A stretch of 64,000 nucleotides of DNA from Vibrio natriegens NBRC 15636 = ATCC 14048 = DSM 759 (GCF_035621455.1 NZ_CP141822.1:1674001-1738000), one strand, 5' to 3'; shown: positions 51,577 to 61,274, counted from the stretch's first letter. Notes: generated by a model from the letters alone, not told the origin. Made by a program: numbers and translations.

Positions 51577-53103
51577 ATGTTAGATGGAATTTTACAAGGT
51601 TTATCCACTGCGGTAATGCCAATGAACATCATGATGGTGATTGTTGGCTGTTTCGTTGGTACGTTTATCGGGATGCTACCGGGTCTTGGGCCTATTTCAG
51701 CTATCGCGTTGATGATCCCAATCACTTACGGTCTCGAACCTTCATCTGGTTTGATTTTGATGGCTGGCGTTTACTATGGCGCGGTATTTGGTGGCTCTAC
51801 GTCTTCAATTCTGATTAACGCACCGGGCTGTTCTTCAACGGTGGTAACGGCATTTGACGGTTACCCAATGGCGCAAAAAGGTCAGGCGGGTAAAGCATTA
51901 GCACTAGCTGCTTACTCTTCTTTCACTGGCGGTACACTATCGGCGATCATGTTGTTGGTTGCGGCTCCTGCATTAGCAAGTGTGTCGCTAAGTTTCCAAT
52001 CCTCAGACTACTTCGCCTTGATGCTTCTTGGCTTGTCTGCGGTAGCGGCATTCGCTGGTAAAGGTCAGGTAATTAAAGCCTGGATGATGACTATTCTTGG
52101 CTTGATGCTGTCTACAGTCGGTATCGATAAAGGCGTGGGCGTAGAGCGCTTTACGTTCGGACTTACTGACTTGATGGATGGCTTTAGCTTCTTGTTACTT
52201 GCCATGGCGACCTTTGCGCTGGGCGAAACGTTGATGGGTATTCTAAAACCTTCTGCAGATACGAGTGACGAAGAGCAAGACAAACTAAGTAACATCGGCT
52301 CGATGAAAGTTACCAAAGAAGAAATTAAAGAAGTGGCACCTGTTTCTATTCGCTCTTCGATTCTAGGTTTCTTTACTGGCGTACTTCCGGGCGCAGGCGC
52401 AACGATTGCCGCATTCCTAAGCTACGGTTTGGAACGTAATCTGGCACCAAAAGACAAGAAGGAAGAGTTTGGTAAAGGCAGCATCCGTGGTCTGGTAGCA
52501 CCAGAATCGGCGAACAACGCAGCATCAAGCGGCTCATTTGTACCACTGTTGACATTGGGTATTCCAGGCTCAGGTACCACCGCAATCATGCTAGGCGCTT
52601 TGATCGCCTATGGCATTCAGCCAGGTCCTCGCCTGTTTGTTGAACACCCGGATGTATTCTGGTCAGTGATTATCTCTATGTACTTTGGCAACATCGTACT
52701 AGTTATTCTGAACTTGCCACTGATTCCGTACATCTCGAAACTACTGGCGGTACCGAGAACCGTACTGCTTCCGATGATTTTGTTCTTCTCAATCACGGGC
52801 GTGTATTTGGTCTCATTCAATACCATGGATGTGTTTGTTATGCTACTTGTGGCGATGGCTGCTATCGCACTCCGATTAGCAAACTTCCCTCTTGCTCCGT
52901 TACTGCTTGGCTTCATCCTTGGTGGTTTAATGGAAGAGAACTTACGTCGAGCATTGATGATATCGGATGGTGAGTTGAGTTTCTTGTGGGAACGTCCTAT
53001 TACTCTAACCTTTACGGTATTGGCAGTACTTGTACTAGGCAGCCCACTGTTTGTAAAACTGTTCCAAAAACTACGAGCTCAACCAGTAAAAGTTGAACAA
53101 TAA
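51577..53103 (+). CDS. tctA: Tripartite tricarboxylate transporter large subunit TctA
   Basis: A 508-aa, 12-span permease. Family signatures include GMLPGLGPISAIALMIPITY and VYYGAVFGGSTSSILINAPG near residues 35 and 68, and PGSGTTAIMLGALIAYGIQP. It drives uptake with the ion gradient and TctC-bound substrate. AAGGAAAG precedes its ATG. No TctDE two-component regulator genes are nearby, in line with control by another regulator. Confidence 0.95.
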   Translation: MLDGILQGLSTAVMPMNIMMVIVGCFVGTFIGMLPGLGPISAIALMIPITYGLEPSSGLILMAGVYYGAVFGGSTSSILINAPGCSSTVVTAFDGYPMAQKGQAGKALALAAYSSFTGGTLSAIMLLVAAPALASVSLSFQSSDYFALMLLGLSAVAAFAGKGQVIKAWMMTILGLMLSTVGIDKGVGVERFTFGLTDLMDGFSFLLLAMATFALGETLMGILKPSADTSDEEQDKLSNIGSMKVTKEEIKEVAPVSIRSSILGFFTGVLPGAGATIAAFLSYGLERNLAPKDKKEEFGKGSIRGLVAPESANNAASSGSFVPLLTLGIPGSGTTAIMLGALIAYGIQPGPRLFVEHPDVFWSVIISMYFGNIVLVILNLPLIPYISKLLAVPRTVLLPMILFFSITGVYLVSFNTMDVFVMLLVAMAAIALRLANFPLAPLLLGFILGGLMEENLRRALMISDGELSFLWERPITLTFTVLAVLVLGSPLFVKLFQKLRAQPVKVEQ

Positions 53104-53126
53104 AGTTTATACCCATGATTGACTCC

Positions 53127-53154
53127 TAAAAGCCACCAGCTCGGTGGCTTTTTT
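53127..53154 (+). terminator. Terminator of the tct operon
   Basis: AAGCCACC-AGCT-CGGTGGCTT hairpin followed by TTTTTC. Confidence 0.88.
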
Positions 53155-53246
53155 CTTTGACCTTTCGCTACTATCTTTCTTGCATCAAGTTCAGTAGGGT
53201 TAACGCCTTAAAAATAAAACATAAAAACAAAAATCAAGGAAGACTT

Positions 53247-54017
53247 ATGCTGCTGGAACTGACGTTGTTATTCGCTGCCGGAGTGATTGGAGGGATCATG
53301 AATTCTATTGCCGGAGGTGGCAGTTTTGTCACTTTTCCTGCGCTAATGGCAGTGGGTGTTCCTCCCGTCATCGCAAATGCCACCAACACCTATGCCTCTT
53401 GTGCTGGCTACATTAGTGGTGCAATAGGCTTTAGAGAAGAGATCCTCAAGAATAAGCAAGAGTTGCTGTTTACCATCAGCTTAAGCCTTATCGGTGGTGG
53501 CATTGGTGCCTACCTGTTACTGAATATTCCTGAGTCCGTGTTTTTGGAAGCTATTCCCTGGCTATTATTGTTTGCCACCTTACTGTTTATCTTTGGCTCA
53601 CGTTTAACTAGGGCAATAAAAGCCTTAACCAAAGACCATAAACACGCCGGTATTTTAGGTGCAATCGCATTAGGCATTCTTTTAGTTGGGGTCGCTGCGT
53701 ACGGTGGATTTTTTAATGCGGGATTAGGTGTGATTGTACTGAGTTACCTGGTGATCGCAGGTCATCAGAACATCAATTTAATGAACGGATTGAAGCTGCT
53801 GGTATCAACCTCTGTTTCACTGGTCGCTATCGTTGTTTTTGTCGCGAATGGCTCTATCGACTGGAGCAAAGGCAGCATCGTCATGGCAGGTACGTTAGTG
53901 GGCGGCTATCTCGCAGCCCGCGTGTCACGTCAACTGAATCCGAATCACGTTCGCAATTTTGTGGCACTTTTTTCAACGGCCATCACCGTCTACTTTTTCA
54001 TTGATATCTACGCATAA
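53247..54017 (+). CDS. TSUP (TauE/SafE) family membrane transporter
   Basis: A 256-aa membrane protein with about seven to eight spans and the TSUP duplicated N-terminal motif GVIGGIMNSIAGGGSFVTFP and second-half YGGFFNAGLGVIVL. TSUP proteins export or import sulfite, sulfonates or organic anions. The ATG at 53247 has AAGGAAG four bases upstream; 30 upstream codons lack support. It follows the tct terminator and is separately transcribed. Substrate unknown; nearby organic acid genes offer only a hint. Confidence 0.88.
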   Translation: MLLELTLLFAAGVIGGIMNSIAGGGSFVTFPALMAVGVPPVIANATNTYASCAGYISGAIGFREEILKNKQELLFTISLSLIGGGIGAYLLLNIPESVFLEAIPWLLLFATLLFIFGSRLTRAIKALTKDHKHAGILGAIALGILLVGVAAYGGFFNAGLGVIVLSYLVIAGHQNINLMNGLKLLVSTSVSLVAIVVFVANGSIDWSKGSIVMAGTLVGGYLAARVSRQLNPNHVRNFVALFSTAITVYFFIDIYA

Positions 54018-54028
54018 CCCCCTCAAAC

Positions 54029-54058
54029 AAAAAAGCGCCATCAAATCGATGGCGCTCT
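54029..54058. terminator. Bidirectional terminator between TSUP and TAXI genes
   Basis: AGCGCCATC-AAATC-GATGGCGCT stem with A-run on the left; convergent genes end on both sides. Confidence 0.75.
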
Positions 54059-54078
54059 GTGTATTGTAAGTTTGGACT

Positions 54079-55050
54079 TTATTTAATCAATCCCACTTCT
54101 TTGTAGTACTTCAATGCACCTGGATGAAGTGGTGCTGAAAGACCATCCTTCACCATTTCTTCTTTCTTCAGATTAGCGAATGCAGGATGAAGACGGCGGA
54201 AATCATCAAAGTTTTCAAACACCGCTTTCACAACGTTGTAGACCACATCTTCTGGTACTGCTGTTGAAGAGACAAACGTAGCACCCACACCAAATGTGTG
54301 AGCATCTTTTTCAGTTCCACGGTACATACCACCTGGAACCGTTGCGACACGATAGAAACTATTATCGGCAATCAGCTTAGCAACGTGTTCGCCTTCAATC
54401 TCTACAATATTGCTATCACATGAAGTGGTCGCCTCTTTTATCGCACCACTTGGGTGACCAACGGTATAAACCATCGCATCAATCTTGTTATCACAGAGTG
54501 CTTTAGACTGCTCAGAGGCTTTCAGCTCAGAAACCAGTTTGAAGTCATCATTTGTCCAGCCGTACTCTTTCATCAGAACTTCCATCGTACCGCGCTGTCC
54601 TGAACCAGGGTTACCAATATTCACACGTTTGCCTTTCAAATCATCAAACGAATTAATATTGGCATCTTTACGTGCAACGACAGTGAATGGTTCTGGGTGA
54701 ACAGAGAATACCGCGCGTAGTTCTTTGAAAGGGCCTGCATCCGCAAATTGGCTGGTACCATTGTAAGCATGATATTGCCAGTCTGACTGAGCGATACCCA
54801 AATCTAATTCACCGGAACGGATCGTATTAATGTTGTAAATAGAACCACCAGTACTTTCAACAGAACAACGAATTCCATGGTCAGCACGTGACTTGTTCAC
54901 AAGACGACAGATTGCACCACCCGTTGGATAGTAAACCCCGGTTACACCACCCGTACCAATCGTTACGAAGGTGTCTTCAGCAGCGACAGAGAAGCTCGCA
55001 CTCAGTGCCGCAAGAGATGCCGTTATTGCAACTTGCTTAAACTTTAACAT
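54079..55050 (-). CDS. TAXI-family TRAP transporter solute-binding protein
   Basis: A 323-aa periplasmic binding protein. The signal peptide ends SVAA; the mature N-terminus has [18 protein letters not shown], and [19 protein letters not shown] is the TAXI signature region. TAXI proteins work with a fused TRAP permease (DctQM), which is not present in the window. The ATG at 55050 has AAGGA six bases upstream; 15 upstream codons lack support. A TTGTATACAA palindrome lies about 100 bp upstream. It appears to be an orphan receptor; substrate unknown (family ligands include glutamate-like acids and dicarboxylates). Confidence 0.9.
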   Translation of the reverse strand: MLKFKQVAITASLAALSASFSVAAEDTFVTIGTGGVTGVYYPTGGAICRLVNKSRADHGIRCSVESTGGSIYNINTIRSGELDLGIAQSDWQYHAYNGTSQFADAGPFKELRAVFSVHPEPFTVVARKDANINSFDDLKGKRVNIGNPGSGQRGTMEVLMKEYGWTNDDFKLVSELKASEQSKALCDNKIDAMVYTVGHPSGAIKEATTSCDSNIVEIEGEHVAKLIADNSFYRVATVPGGMYRGTEKDAHTFGVGATFVSSTAVPEDVVYNVVKAVFENFDDFRRLHPAFANLKKEEMVKDGLSAPLHPGALKYYKEVGLIK

Positions 55051-55150
55051 TGAACATCCTTTTTCCTTTTGTTTGTGACGGTTCAAGTATAGCAAGCGTT
55101 AATCGATTGATTATGCATGAGTTCACAGCATATAAAATTCGTTTACATGT

Positions 55151-55160
55151 TTGTATACAA
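55151..55160. promoter_or_regulatory. Perfect TTGTATACAA palindrome upstream of the TAXI gene
   Basis: TTGTATACAA is an exact 10-bp palindrome of the type bound by FCD-class GntR regulators. It lies about 100 bp upstream of the TAXI start. Which regulator would bind it is unknown. Confidence 0.55.
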
Positions 55161-55177
55161 CAAATTTATTAATTGAT

Positions 55178-55206
55178 AACAAAAAGCCCCGAATGTACGG
55201 GGCTTG
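55178..55206 (-). terminator. Terminator of the aldehyde dehydrogenase gene
   Basis: AAGCCCCG-AATGTA-CGGGGCTT stem; on the minus strand TTTTTG follows. It is 57 bp after the stop codon. Confidence 0.85.
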
Positions 55207-55261
55207 AGTTAATACTGCTTTTTCTTAGTTACTGGAGCATTTTCTGATTAGAAGAAGCTAA

Positions 55262-56782
55262 TTAGAAGAACCCTAGTGGATCGACGCTGTAGCTGATCAG
55301 TAAGTTCTTGGTGTTTTGGTAATGACCCAACATCATCTTGTGCGTTTCACGTCCAATACCAGACTTCTTATAACCACCGAACGCTGCGTGAGCTGGGTAC
55401 GCATGGTAACAGTTGATCCAAACGCGGCCCGCTTCAATGTTACGACCCATACGGTAAGCCAGGTTTTGATCACGCGTCCAAACACCTGCACCTAAGCCGT
55501 ACTCAGTATCGTTAGCAATCGCAAGTGCTTCAGCTTCGTCTTTGAAAGTCGTAATCGCGATAACAGGCCCAAAAATCTCTTCCTGGAAAACGCGCATCTT
55601 GTTGTGACCTTCCAATAGCGTTGGTTGAATGTAGTAGCCTTGCTCCAGATCACCTTCTTGTTTCGCAGCATCACCGCCAAAGACAACTCGCGCGCCCTCT
55701 TGGCGGCCAATTTCCAGATAGCTCAGAATCTTATCGAACTGTTCTTGTGATGCTTGTGCACCAACCTGAGTCTCTGTATCTAACGGGTTGCCTTGCTTGA
55801 TTAACTTCGCTCTTTCGGCCACTTTAGCGACAAACTTGTCATAGATAGACTCATGAACCAACACACGTGATGGACAGGTACATACTTCACCTTGGTTAAA
55901 GAAGCCCAGCAGTGTACCTTCGATACATTTGTCGACAAACTCATCTTCATGATCAAACACATCTGGGAAGTAGATGTTTGGTGATTTACCACCCAATTCA
56001 ACGGTAGAAGGAATCAGGTTATCAGCTGCACATTTTAGAATGTGGTTGCCGACTTGCGTTGAACCTGTAAATGCCAGTTTAGCGATGCGATTGCTGGTTG
56101 CTAGTGCCTGACCCGCCTCTGAGCCATAACCATTTACCACGTTCACTACGCCTGGTGGAAGTAAATCAGCGATTTTTTCCATCAGAACCAAAATCGACGT
56201 TGGCGTTTGCTCTGCAGGTTTGAGTACCACACAGCAGCCGGCTGCTAACGCTGGCGCAAGTTTCCATGCCGCCATCAAGATTGGGAAATTCCAAGGAATG
56301 ATCTGACCTACCACACCGATCGGTTCTGGAAAGTGGTACGCTGCCGTTGTCTCATCAATTTCAGCGGCGCTGCCTTCCTGAGCTCGAATACAACCTGCAA
56401 AATAACGGAAATGGTCGACAACAAGTGGGATGTCGGCTGCCAGTGTTTCACGGATCGGTTTACCGTTTTCCCATGTCTCGACCAACGCTAGCTCTTCAAT
56501 GTGCTGTTCAAGACGATCTGCAATTTTTAAAAGAAGATTAGAACGCTCTGCAGCGCTGGTTTTCGCCCACTTTTCTCTGATGTTGTGTGCCGCATCCAAT
56601 GCTAAATTGATATCTGCTTCACCAGAACGAGCCACTTTACAATAAGGCTTTCCGTTAATTGGAGAAATATTGTCGAAGTACTCTCCTCCGGTCGGTTTCA
56701 CCCACTCTCCACCGATGAAGTTGTCGTAATGTGATTTGAAGTTCACGATGGCATTTTCACTACCTGGTTGTGCGTAAATCAT
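55262..56782 (-). CDS. NAD(P)-dependent aldehyde dehydrogenase (AldB/ExaC type)
   Basis: A 506-aa aldehyde dehydrogenase. Cofactor motif: [20 protein letters not shown] and FTGSTQVG; catalytic Glu in [13 protein letters not shown]; catalytic Cys in GEVCTCPSR, the double-Cys form seen in ExaC/acetaldehyde dehydrogenase II. The C-terminus (SVDPLGFF) also matches ExaC-type enzymes. It oxidises acetaldehyde or similar aldehydes to acids in the cytoplasm. The ATG at 56782 has AAGGAAG five bases upstream; 14 more codons are unsupported. It is divergent from an AcoR-type sigma-54 activator and has a sigma-54 promoter. Confidence 0.93.
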   Translation of the reverse strand: MIYAQPGSENAIVNFKSHYDNFIGGEWVKPTGGEYFDNISPINGKPYCKVARSGEADINLALDAAHNIREKWAKTSAAERSNLLLKIADRLEQHIEELALVETWENGKPIRETLAADIPLVVDHFRYFAGCIRAQEGSAAEIDETTAAYHFPEPIGVVGQIIPWNFPILMAAWKLAPALAAGCCVVLKPAEQTPTSILVLMEKIADLLPPGVVNVVNGYGSEAGQALATSNRIAKLAFTGSTQVGNHILKCAADNLIPSTVELGGKSPNIYFPDVFDHEDEFVDKCIEGTLLGFFNQGEVCTCPSRVLVHESIYDKFVAKVAERAKLIKQGNPLDTETQVGAQASQEQFDKILSYLEIGRQEGARVVFGGDAAKQEGDLEQGYYIQPTLLEGHNKMRVFQEEIFGPVIAITTFKDEAEALAIANDTEYGLGAGVWTRDQNLAYRMGRNIEAGRVWINCYHAYPAHAAFGGYKKSGIGRETHKMMLGHYQNTKNLLISYSVDPLGFF

Positions 56783-56871
56783 AACTCTTCCTTTTGTTTC
56801 TCGTTCAGTTAGTGTTTGAAACACTTTGTTTTTCTGACAGTGTCATAGTCACTGTTAACGAAGAGTAATAC

Positions 56872-56887
56872 GCAAGTCACAGGCCAA
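56872..56887 (-). promoter_or_regulatory. Sigma-54 promoter of the aldehyde dehydrogenase gene
   Basis: On the minus strand TTGGCCTGTGACTTGC matches the consensus TTGGCAC-N4/5-TTGC with the correct GG-to-GC distance (TGGC, 7 bases, TTGC). It lies about 90 bp before the ATG, next to an AcoR-type activator gene. Confidence 0.72.
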
Positions 56888-56973
56888 GTAAGAGATACTT
56901 GTTGTTAATTAAATGTAACACTATGATTACCAAGCGATAACAAATTAAGTGAGTGTTGTTTGAATAGATGTAT

Positions 56974-56992
56974 GGTGTGAACACCAGTGTTC
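56974..56992. promoter_or_regulatory. Overlapping palindromes, probable AcoR-type activator sites
   Basis: GGTGTGAACACC (56974-56985) and GAACACCAGTGTTC (56979-56992) overlap, about 90-105 bp upstream of the sigma-54 element, the normal range for enhancer sites of bEBPs. A nearby direct repeat CAAAATGG occurs at about 57001-57032. Confidence 0.55.
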
Positions 56993-57039
56993 AAGTGTTC
57001 CAAAATGGCACATGCTCACTGTGACAAAATGGTACAGTC

Positions 57040-58797
57040 ATGGAAATTCAACCTATTACGGATAACAATTGGCTTTCGACTTCTTGGCTTAGAAGTGAAC
57101 AAGCGGGTCTAAAACAGCGCCGACTCCCTGAAGATGTCCGTGTCAACTCGGCGACACTTAAGGACAGACGTCACCAATTGAATTTTCTGCTCGATGCAGT
57201 TAAGCAATTTGCGCTGCCTCTGTTTAACCAAATTTTCGCACACAGTAATAGTCGACTGATTCTTACGGATGCAGATGGCGTGATCATTGGTAGCTGGGGA
57301 AAACCAAGATTTAGAGAGAAGCTGACCGAAATTGCCCTTAGCTCAGGTGCCTGTTGGCAGGAAAAGCTGAAAGGCACCAATGCCATCGGCACTGCTTTGA
57401 TTGAGGCTAAACCAGTCTCGGTAATTGGCGATCAACACTTTATTCAGCACCATCGTTTCATCAGTTGCTCTGCAAATCCTATATTCGATCACCTAGGTAG
57501 GCTCCTTGGGGTCTTAGACATTACCAGCGAACAGGAAAAGCATGACCTATCCACTCAAGTGTTAGTTCAGAATATGGTTCAGCTGGTCGAAAACCAAATG
57601 TTAAACCAGATTCCATGTGGTCATATTAGGGTCGATTTAGCCTGCGACAAAAATCTCTTAAACAGCGGCTGGCAAGGCATAATTATCGCCGACGAAGCTG
57701 GTGAGATTTTGGCACACAACCAAGTTGCCTCTCAGTTACTCGACCGCAGTACAGTGGTGGGTCAATCATTAGAAGAGATTTTAGCGCATCAAAACTCAGA
57801 CCAACCTATCGTATTCAAAACGGCGCCACTCTCAAAAACAAAAATCCAGTCCCGCTCCTTAAGTGCCTCCAATGATCTTCATTTTGGCGACTCGAAAGTT
57901 GAACACTGTTGGCAACAAGCAAACCGCGTTATCGATAAAGACATCAGTTTATTGATACTGGGTGAAACTGGCGTGGGTAAAAACGAGTTTGTGAAAGCGC
58001 TGCATAAAAATAGCCAGCGAAAAAGTGGCCCTCTGGTGGCAGTCAACTGTGGCGCACTGCCTAAAGATCTGATTGAATCCGAGTTGTTTGGCTATGTTGC
58101 GGGAGCCTTTACCGGGGCAAACAGCAAAGGCTATCAGGGTAAGATCCGTCAAGCGCACAAAGGTACACTATTTCTCGATGAAATTGCTGACTTACCAATC
58201 GCTGCACAAAGCCGCCTATTACATGTACTTCAGGACAAAACCGTACTTCCTGTTGGGTCCAATCAAAGCGTTCAGGTGGATACTCAGATTATTGCGGCAA
58301 CACACAAAGATCTTGAAGCCTTGGTTGAACAGGGCGAATTCCGACAAGATTTATATTATCGCCTGAATGGGTTGATCATCGAGTTGCCTAGATTGGAAGA
58401 GCGACAAGACAAGCAGAAGCTGATTGAAAGTCTTCACCGCCGACATGCGGAACCAAATCAACACTTATGCCCTCACCTATTATCTCTGCTGCTCTCATAT
58501 TCGTGGCCGGGTAACTTGCGAGAGCTCGATAGCCTAATTAAAGTTTCTGCACTAATGGCACAAGGTGAGGCGGTGTTAGAGCTTGCTCATGTCCCAACTC
58601 ACTTATCTAAGAAACTTAGCCAGATACAACAACAGGCAAGCGCAGAACCGACTACGGATATACGTACTACAGTCGAAGACAAACTGGTAAAAACCTACCA
58701 GGCAAATCAAGGGAACATCAGTAAGACATCTCGTATGCTCGGTGTGAGCCGGAATACGATTTATAGGAAACTGAAGAGCATGGGAATGATTAAGTAG
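57040..58797 (+). CDS. acoR: Sigma-54-dependent activator (AcoR type)
   Basis: A 585-aa bacterial enhancer-binding protein. An N-terminal GAF-like sensor (about residues 60-200), a central AAA+ domain with Walker A GETGVGKNEF, the sigma-54 contact loop GAFTGA, Walker B TLFLDEIADL, and a C-terminal Fis-type helix-turn-helix (QGNISKTSRMLGVSRNTIYR). AcoR proteins sense acetaldehyde or acetoin-type metabolites. It is divergent from the aldehyde dehydrogenase gene and its sigma-54 promoter, which it most likely controls. Symbol given by family, not by proven target. The start has a weak ribosome site. Confidence 0.88.
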   Translation: MEIQPITDNNWLSTSWLRSEQAGLKQRRLPEDVRVNSATLKDRRHQLNFLLDAVKQFALPLFNQIFAHSNSRLILTDADGVIIGSWGKPRFREKLTEIALSSGACWQEKLKGTNAIGTALIEAKPVSVIGDQHFIQHHRFISCSANPIFDHLGRLLGVLDITSEQEKHDLSTQVLVQNMVQLVENQMLNQIPCGHIRVDLACDKNLLNSGWQGIIIADEAGEILAHNQVASQLLDRSTVVGQSLEEILAHQNSDQPIVFKTAPLSKTKIQSRSLSASNDLHFGDSKVEHCWQQANRVIDKDISLLILGETGVGKNEFVKALHKNSQRKSGPLVAVNCGALPKDLIESELFGYVAGAFTGANSKGYQGKIRQAHKGTLFLDEIADLPIAAQSRLLHVLQDKTVLPVGSNQSVQVDTQIIAATHKDLEALVEQGEFRQDLYYRLNGLIIELPRLEERQDKQKLIESLHRRHAEPNQHLCPHLLSLLLSYSWPGNLRELDSLIKVSALMAQGEAVLELAHVPTHLSKKLSQIQQQASAEPTTDIRTTVEDKLVKTYQANQGNISKTSRMLGVSRNTIYRKLKSMGMIK

Positions 58798-58833
58798 TCA
58801 ATCATCGTTAATGATGGCTATGATGGCGTTTTG

Positions 58834-58864
58834 AAGAGCACCCTCAATGGGTGCTCTTTCTTTT
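58834..58864 (+). terminator. Terminator of the AcoR-type gene
   Basis: AAGAGCACCC-TCAAT-GGGTGCTCTT stem with TCTTTTTATT after it. Confidence 0.85.
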
Positions 58865-58875
58865 TATTGTTGGCG

Positions 58876-59013
58876 TTAGAGTCCGCCAGCTTGTTGTGCC
58901 TGTTTAACCAATGCCTGACGTTGAGTTTCCTTTTCAGATACCACTTTATTGTTCTTTTGAGTGTCCTGCTCCAATTTGGCAGGGTTGAAAACAAAGTACT
59001 TGTTAAGAGTCAT
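58876..59013 (-). CDS. Small unannotated protein, 45 aa
   Basis: A short frame too small for usual cut-offs: ATG at 59013, preceded by TGAGG nine bases upstream, stop at 58876. It begins MTLNKYFVFNPAKLEQDTQK and is rich in Lys, Gln and Asn, ending QQAGGL. It is soluble and charged, without a signal or membrane span. No family was recognised. It is convergent with the AcoR-type gene, with its stop 12 bp from that gene's terminator. Confidence 0.6.
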   Translation of the reverse strand: MTLNKYFVFNPAKLEQDTQKNNKVVSEKETQRQALVKQAQQAGGL

Positions 59014-59504
59014 CTTGAGAACCTCAATGAGTTGTGATTGTTACCTTTAAGCCTTTAAAAAGAGAATCAGTGAAAACGGGTTTCTCTGTCGGCTTGTGGC
59101 TGATGTTGAAGATAGTGTGTATTTAAAAGTGACACATCCTCCATTTACGAGGATATTCCGGGCGTAGTTCAAGGGCTTACCTAATACGACTGTCAGAGTA
59201 ATAGCACTAATAACAGCTGGCGTGATAACGGTTCTTATTACTTGCTTGGCAGCAACTTATTGTCTCAAAAAGAAAAAAAGCATACCTCAACGACCAGACG
59301 TAAAGGATGAGTTTTGCTCTGGATTGAAAGTACACTTGCCCTGCATATCTCTTCATTTCAATGAAAATTTTGTCTACAGGTTCAACATTCAACCTTTTTT
59401 GAGAAATATTTAGCTGTTTTTTAGGCGCTAAAGCAAAGAAATGGAGACAATCACAATGAAGTGAGAGCTCTCTTGACTCTACCCACTAAAATTTGGGAGG
59501 CGTT
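59014..59504. other. Intergenic region upstream of two small genes
   Basis: About 490 bp with no clear gene. A 63-codon plus-strand frame (59222-59413) encodes a hydrophobic segment followed by Lys-rich residues, but has a GTG start without a ribosome site and is not accepted. A small hairpin (ATCCT...AGGAT, about 59137-59155) is present. Nothing else was seen. Confidence 0.4.
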
Positions 59505-59708
59505 ATGAAAAGTAACAAGCTAGGTCATGTGATGTCATTTAGCAGAATGTTTTCTTTTATTGCGTTTTTGACCGCCACACTCGCTTGGATTCTGAGCATG
59601 TATGCGTTATTTACGGTCTCCGCTGCAGCTCTGGTTATCAGCGTAATCCTGTACTTAAAAGATAAATTTCTCCACCCTAAACGTCACACTAAAGGAAAGA
59701 GTGCCTGA
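59505..59708 (+). CDS. Small two-span membrane protein, hypothetical
   Basis: A 67-aa protein: ATG at 59505 with GGGAGG four bases upstream (an in-frame ATG at 59493 lacks this). Two adjacent spans (FSFIAFLTATLAWILSMYALF and LVISVILYL) are followed by a basic tail (KDKFLHPKRHTKGKSA). It is probably an inner-membrane protein. No family was recognised. Confidence 0.6.
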   Translation: MKSNKLGHVMSFSRMFSFIAFLTATLAWILSMYALFTVSAAALVISVILYLKDKFLHPKRHTKGKSA

Positions 59709-59736
59709 AGACTCTCGCCTTGGTTTTTCCAATACA

Positions 59737-59763
59737 AAATGGATGCCACTTGGGCATCCATTT
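59737..59763 (-). terminator. Terminator of the zwf-pgl-gnd operon
   Basis: AAATGGATGCC and GGCATCCATTT form an 11-bp stem with a 5-nt loop; on the minus strand it is followed by TGTATT. It lies 28 bp after gnd and also just after the small plus-strand gene. Confidence 0.75.
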
Positions 59764-59790
59764 AGATAGTGTCGGTGTACTTAAAACGTA

Positions 59791-61239
59791 TTAAACGTCG
59801 TAAGTTGTAGACGCTGTGTCACCGCCTGTACCAGTCCAGTTAGTGTGGAAGAATTCGCCACGCTCACGGTCGATACGCTCGTAAGTGTGAGCACCGAAGT
59901 AGTCACGTTGAGCTTGAAGCAGGTTAGCAGGTAGACGAGCAGTTGTGTAACCGTCCAGGAAAGTTAGCGCAGAAGTCGTACATGGCATTGGGATGCCTGC
60001 TTCTAGAGACTTAGCTGCAACTTTACGCCACGCTACCAGGCTGTTTTGTAGGATGCCTTTGAAGTAATCATCAGAGCCTAGGAACGCTAGATCTGGGTTC
60101 GCTTCGTATGCATCACGGATGTTGCCTAGGAACGCAGAACGGATGATACAACCACCACGCCACATAAGAGCAACGTTACCGTAGTTTAGGTCCCAGCCGT
60201 TTTCGTTAGACGCTTCGCGCATTAGCATAAAGCCTTGAGCGTAAGAGATGATCTTAGACGCTAGAAGCGCTTGACGTAGTGCGTCAACCCACTCTTGCTT
60301 GTCGCCTTCAACTGGAGTGATTGTCTTGCCGAATAGTTTTTCAGCTTCAACACGTTGGTCTTTCAGAGCAGACAGGCAACGAGAGAATACAGACTCAGAG
60401 ATAAGCGTTAGAGGAATACCCAGGTCTAGTGCGTTGATACCCGTCCATTTACCTGTACCTTTTTGGCCAGCCGTGTCCAGGATCTTCTCAACTAGAGCTT
60501 CACCGTCTTCATCTTTGTAGCCAAGGATGTCAGCTGTGATTTCTACCAGGTAGCTGTCTAGCTCAGTTTTGTTCCAGTCAGCAAATACAGCTTGCATCTC
60601 GTCTGCAGACATACCAAGACCGTCTTTCATGAACTGGTAAGCTTCAGTGATCAGCTGCATGTCGCCGTATTCGATACCGTTGTGAACCATCTTAACGAAG
60701 TGACCTGCACCATCGTTACCAACCCAGTCACAGCAAGGCTCGCCAGCGTCAGTTTTCGCAGAGATACCTTGGAAGATAGGCTTAACCGCTTCCCAAGCTT
60801 CTGGTGCGCCACCTGGCATGATAGATGGACCAAAACGTGCGCCTTCTTCGCCACCAGATACACCAGTACCGATGAAGTGGATGCCTTTTTCACGTAGTGC
60901 TGCAACGCGACGGTTTGTATCTGGGTAGTTAGTGTTACCACCGTCGATGATGATGTCGCCTTTGTCTAGCAGAGGAACTAGCGCGTCGATGAACTTATCT
61001 ACAACGTCACCTGCACGAACCATCAGCATTACTTTACGTGGTGCTTCTAGCTTTTCTACTAGCTCTTCAAGAGAGTATGCGCCAACGATGTTAGTGCCTT
61101 TTGCTGGGCCTTCCAGAAACTCGTCTACTTTAGCTGCAGTACGGTTGTGAGCCACAACTTTAAAGCCGTGGTCGTTCATGTTTAGGATAAGGTTCTGACC
61201 CATTACCGCAAGGCCAATTACACCGATATCACCTTTCAT
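59791..61239 (-). CDS. gnd: 6-phosphogluconate dehydrogenase, decarboxylating
   Basis: A 482-aa enzyme that converts 6-phosphogluconate to ribulose-5-phosphate with NADP reduction. NADP motif GVIGLAVMGQNLILNM near the N-terminus; catalytic segment DGAGHFVKMVHNGIEYGDMQ with Lys and Glu; C-terminal WTGTGGDTASTTYDV. It is the third gene of zwf-pgl-gnd and ends the operon before a terminator. Length fits the family (about 470-482). Confidence 0.97.
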   Translation of the reverse strand: MKGDIGVIGLAVMGQNLILNMNDHGFKVVAHNRTAAKVDEFLEGPAKGTNIVGAYSLEELVEKLEAPRKVMLMVRAGDVVDKFIDALVPLLDKGDIIIDGGNTNYPDTNRRVAALREKGIHFIGTGVSGGEEGARFGPSIMPGGAPEAWEAVKPIFQGISAKTDAGEPCCDWVGNDGAGHFVKMVHNGIEYGDMQLITEAYQFMKDGLGMSADEMQAVFADWNKTELDSYLVEITADILGYKDEDGEALVEKILDTAGQKGTGKWTGINALDLGIPLTLISESVFSRCLSALKDQRVEAEKLFGKTITPVEGDKQEWVDALRQALLASKIISYAQGFMLMREASNENGWDLNYGNVALMWRGGCIIRSAFLGNIRDAYEANPDLAFLGSDDYFKGILQNSLVAWRKVAAKSLEAGIPMPCTTSALTFLDGYTTARLPANLLQAQRDYFGAHTYERIDRERGEFFHTNWTGTGGDTASTTYDV

Positions 61240-61274
61240 TGTTTCTCTCCAATTGTGTTCTATTGACGAGCAGC

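Noticed and set aside
55929..55941. TTTGTCGACAAA inside the aldehyde dehydrogenase gene, similar to the prp operator
   Set aside because: It differs at the outer bases, is within coding sequence and is far from promoters; likely chance.
59222..59413. 63-codon frame with a hydrophobic start
   Set aside because: GTG start without ribosome site, and the C-terminal half looks random.
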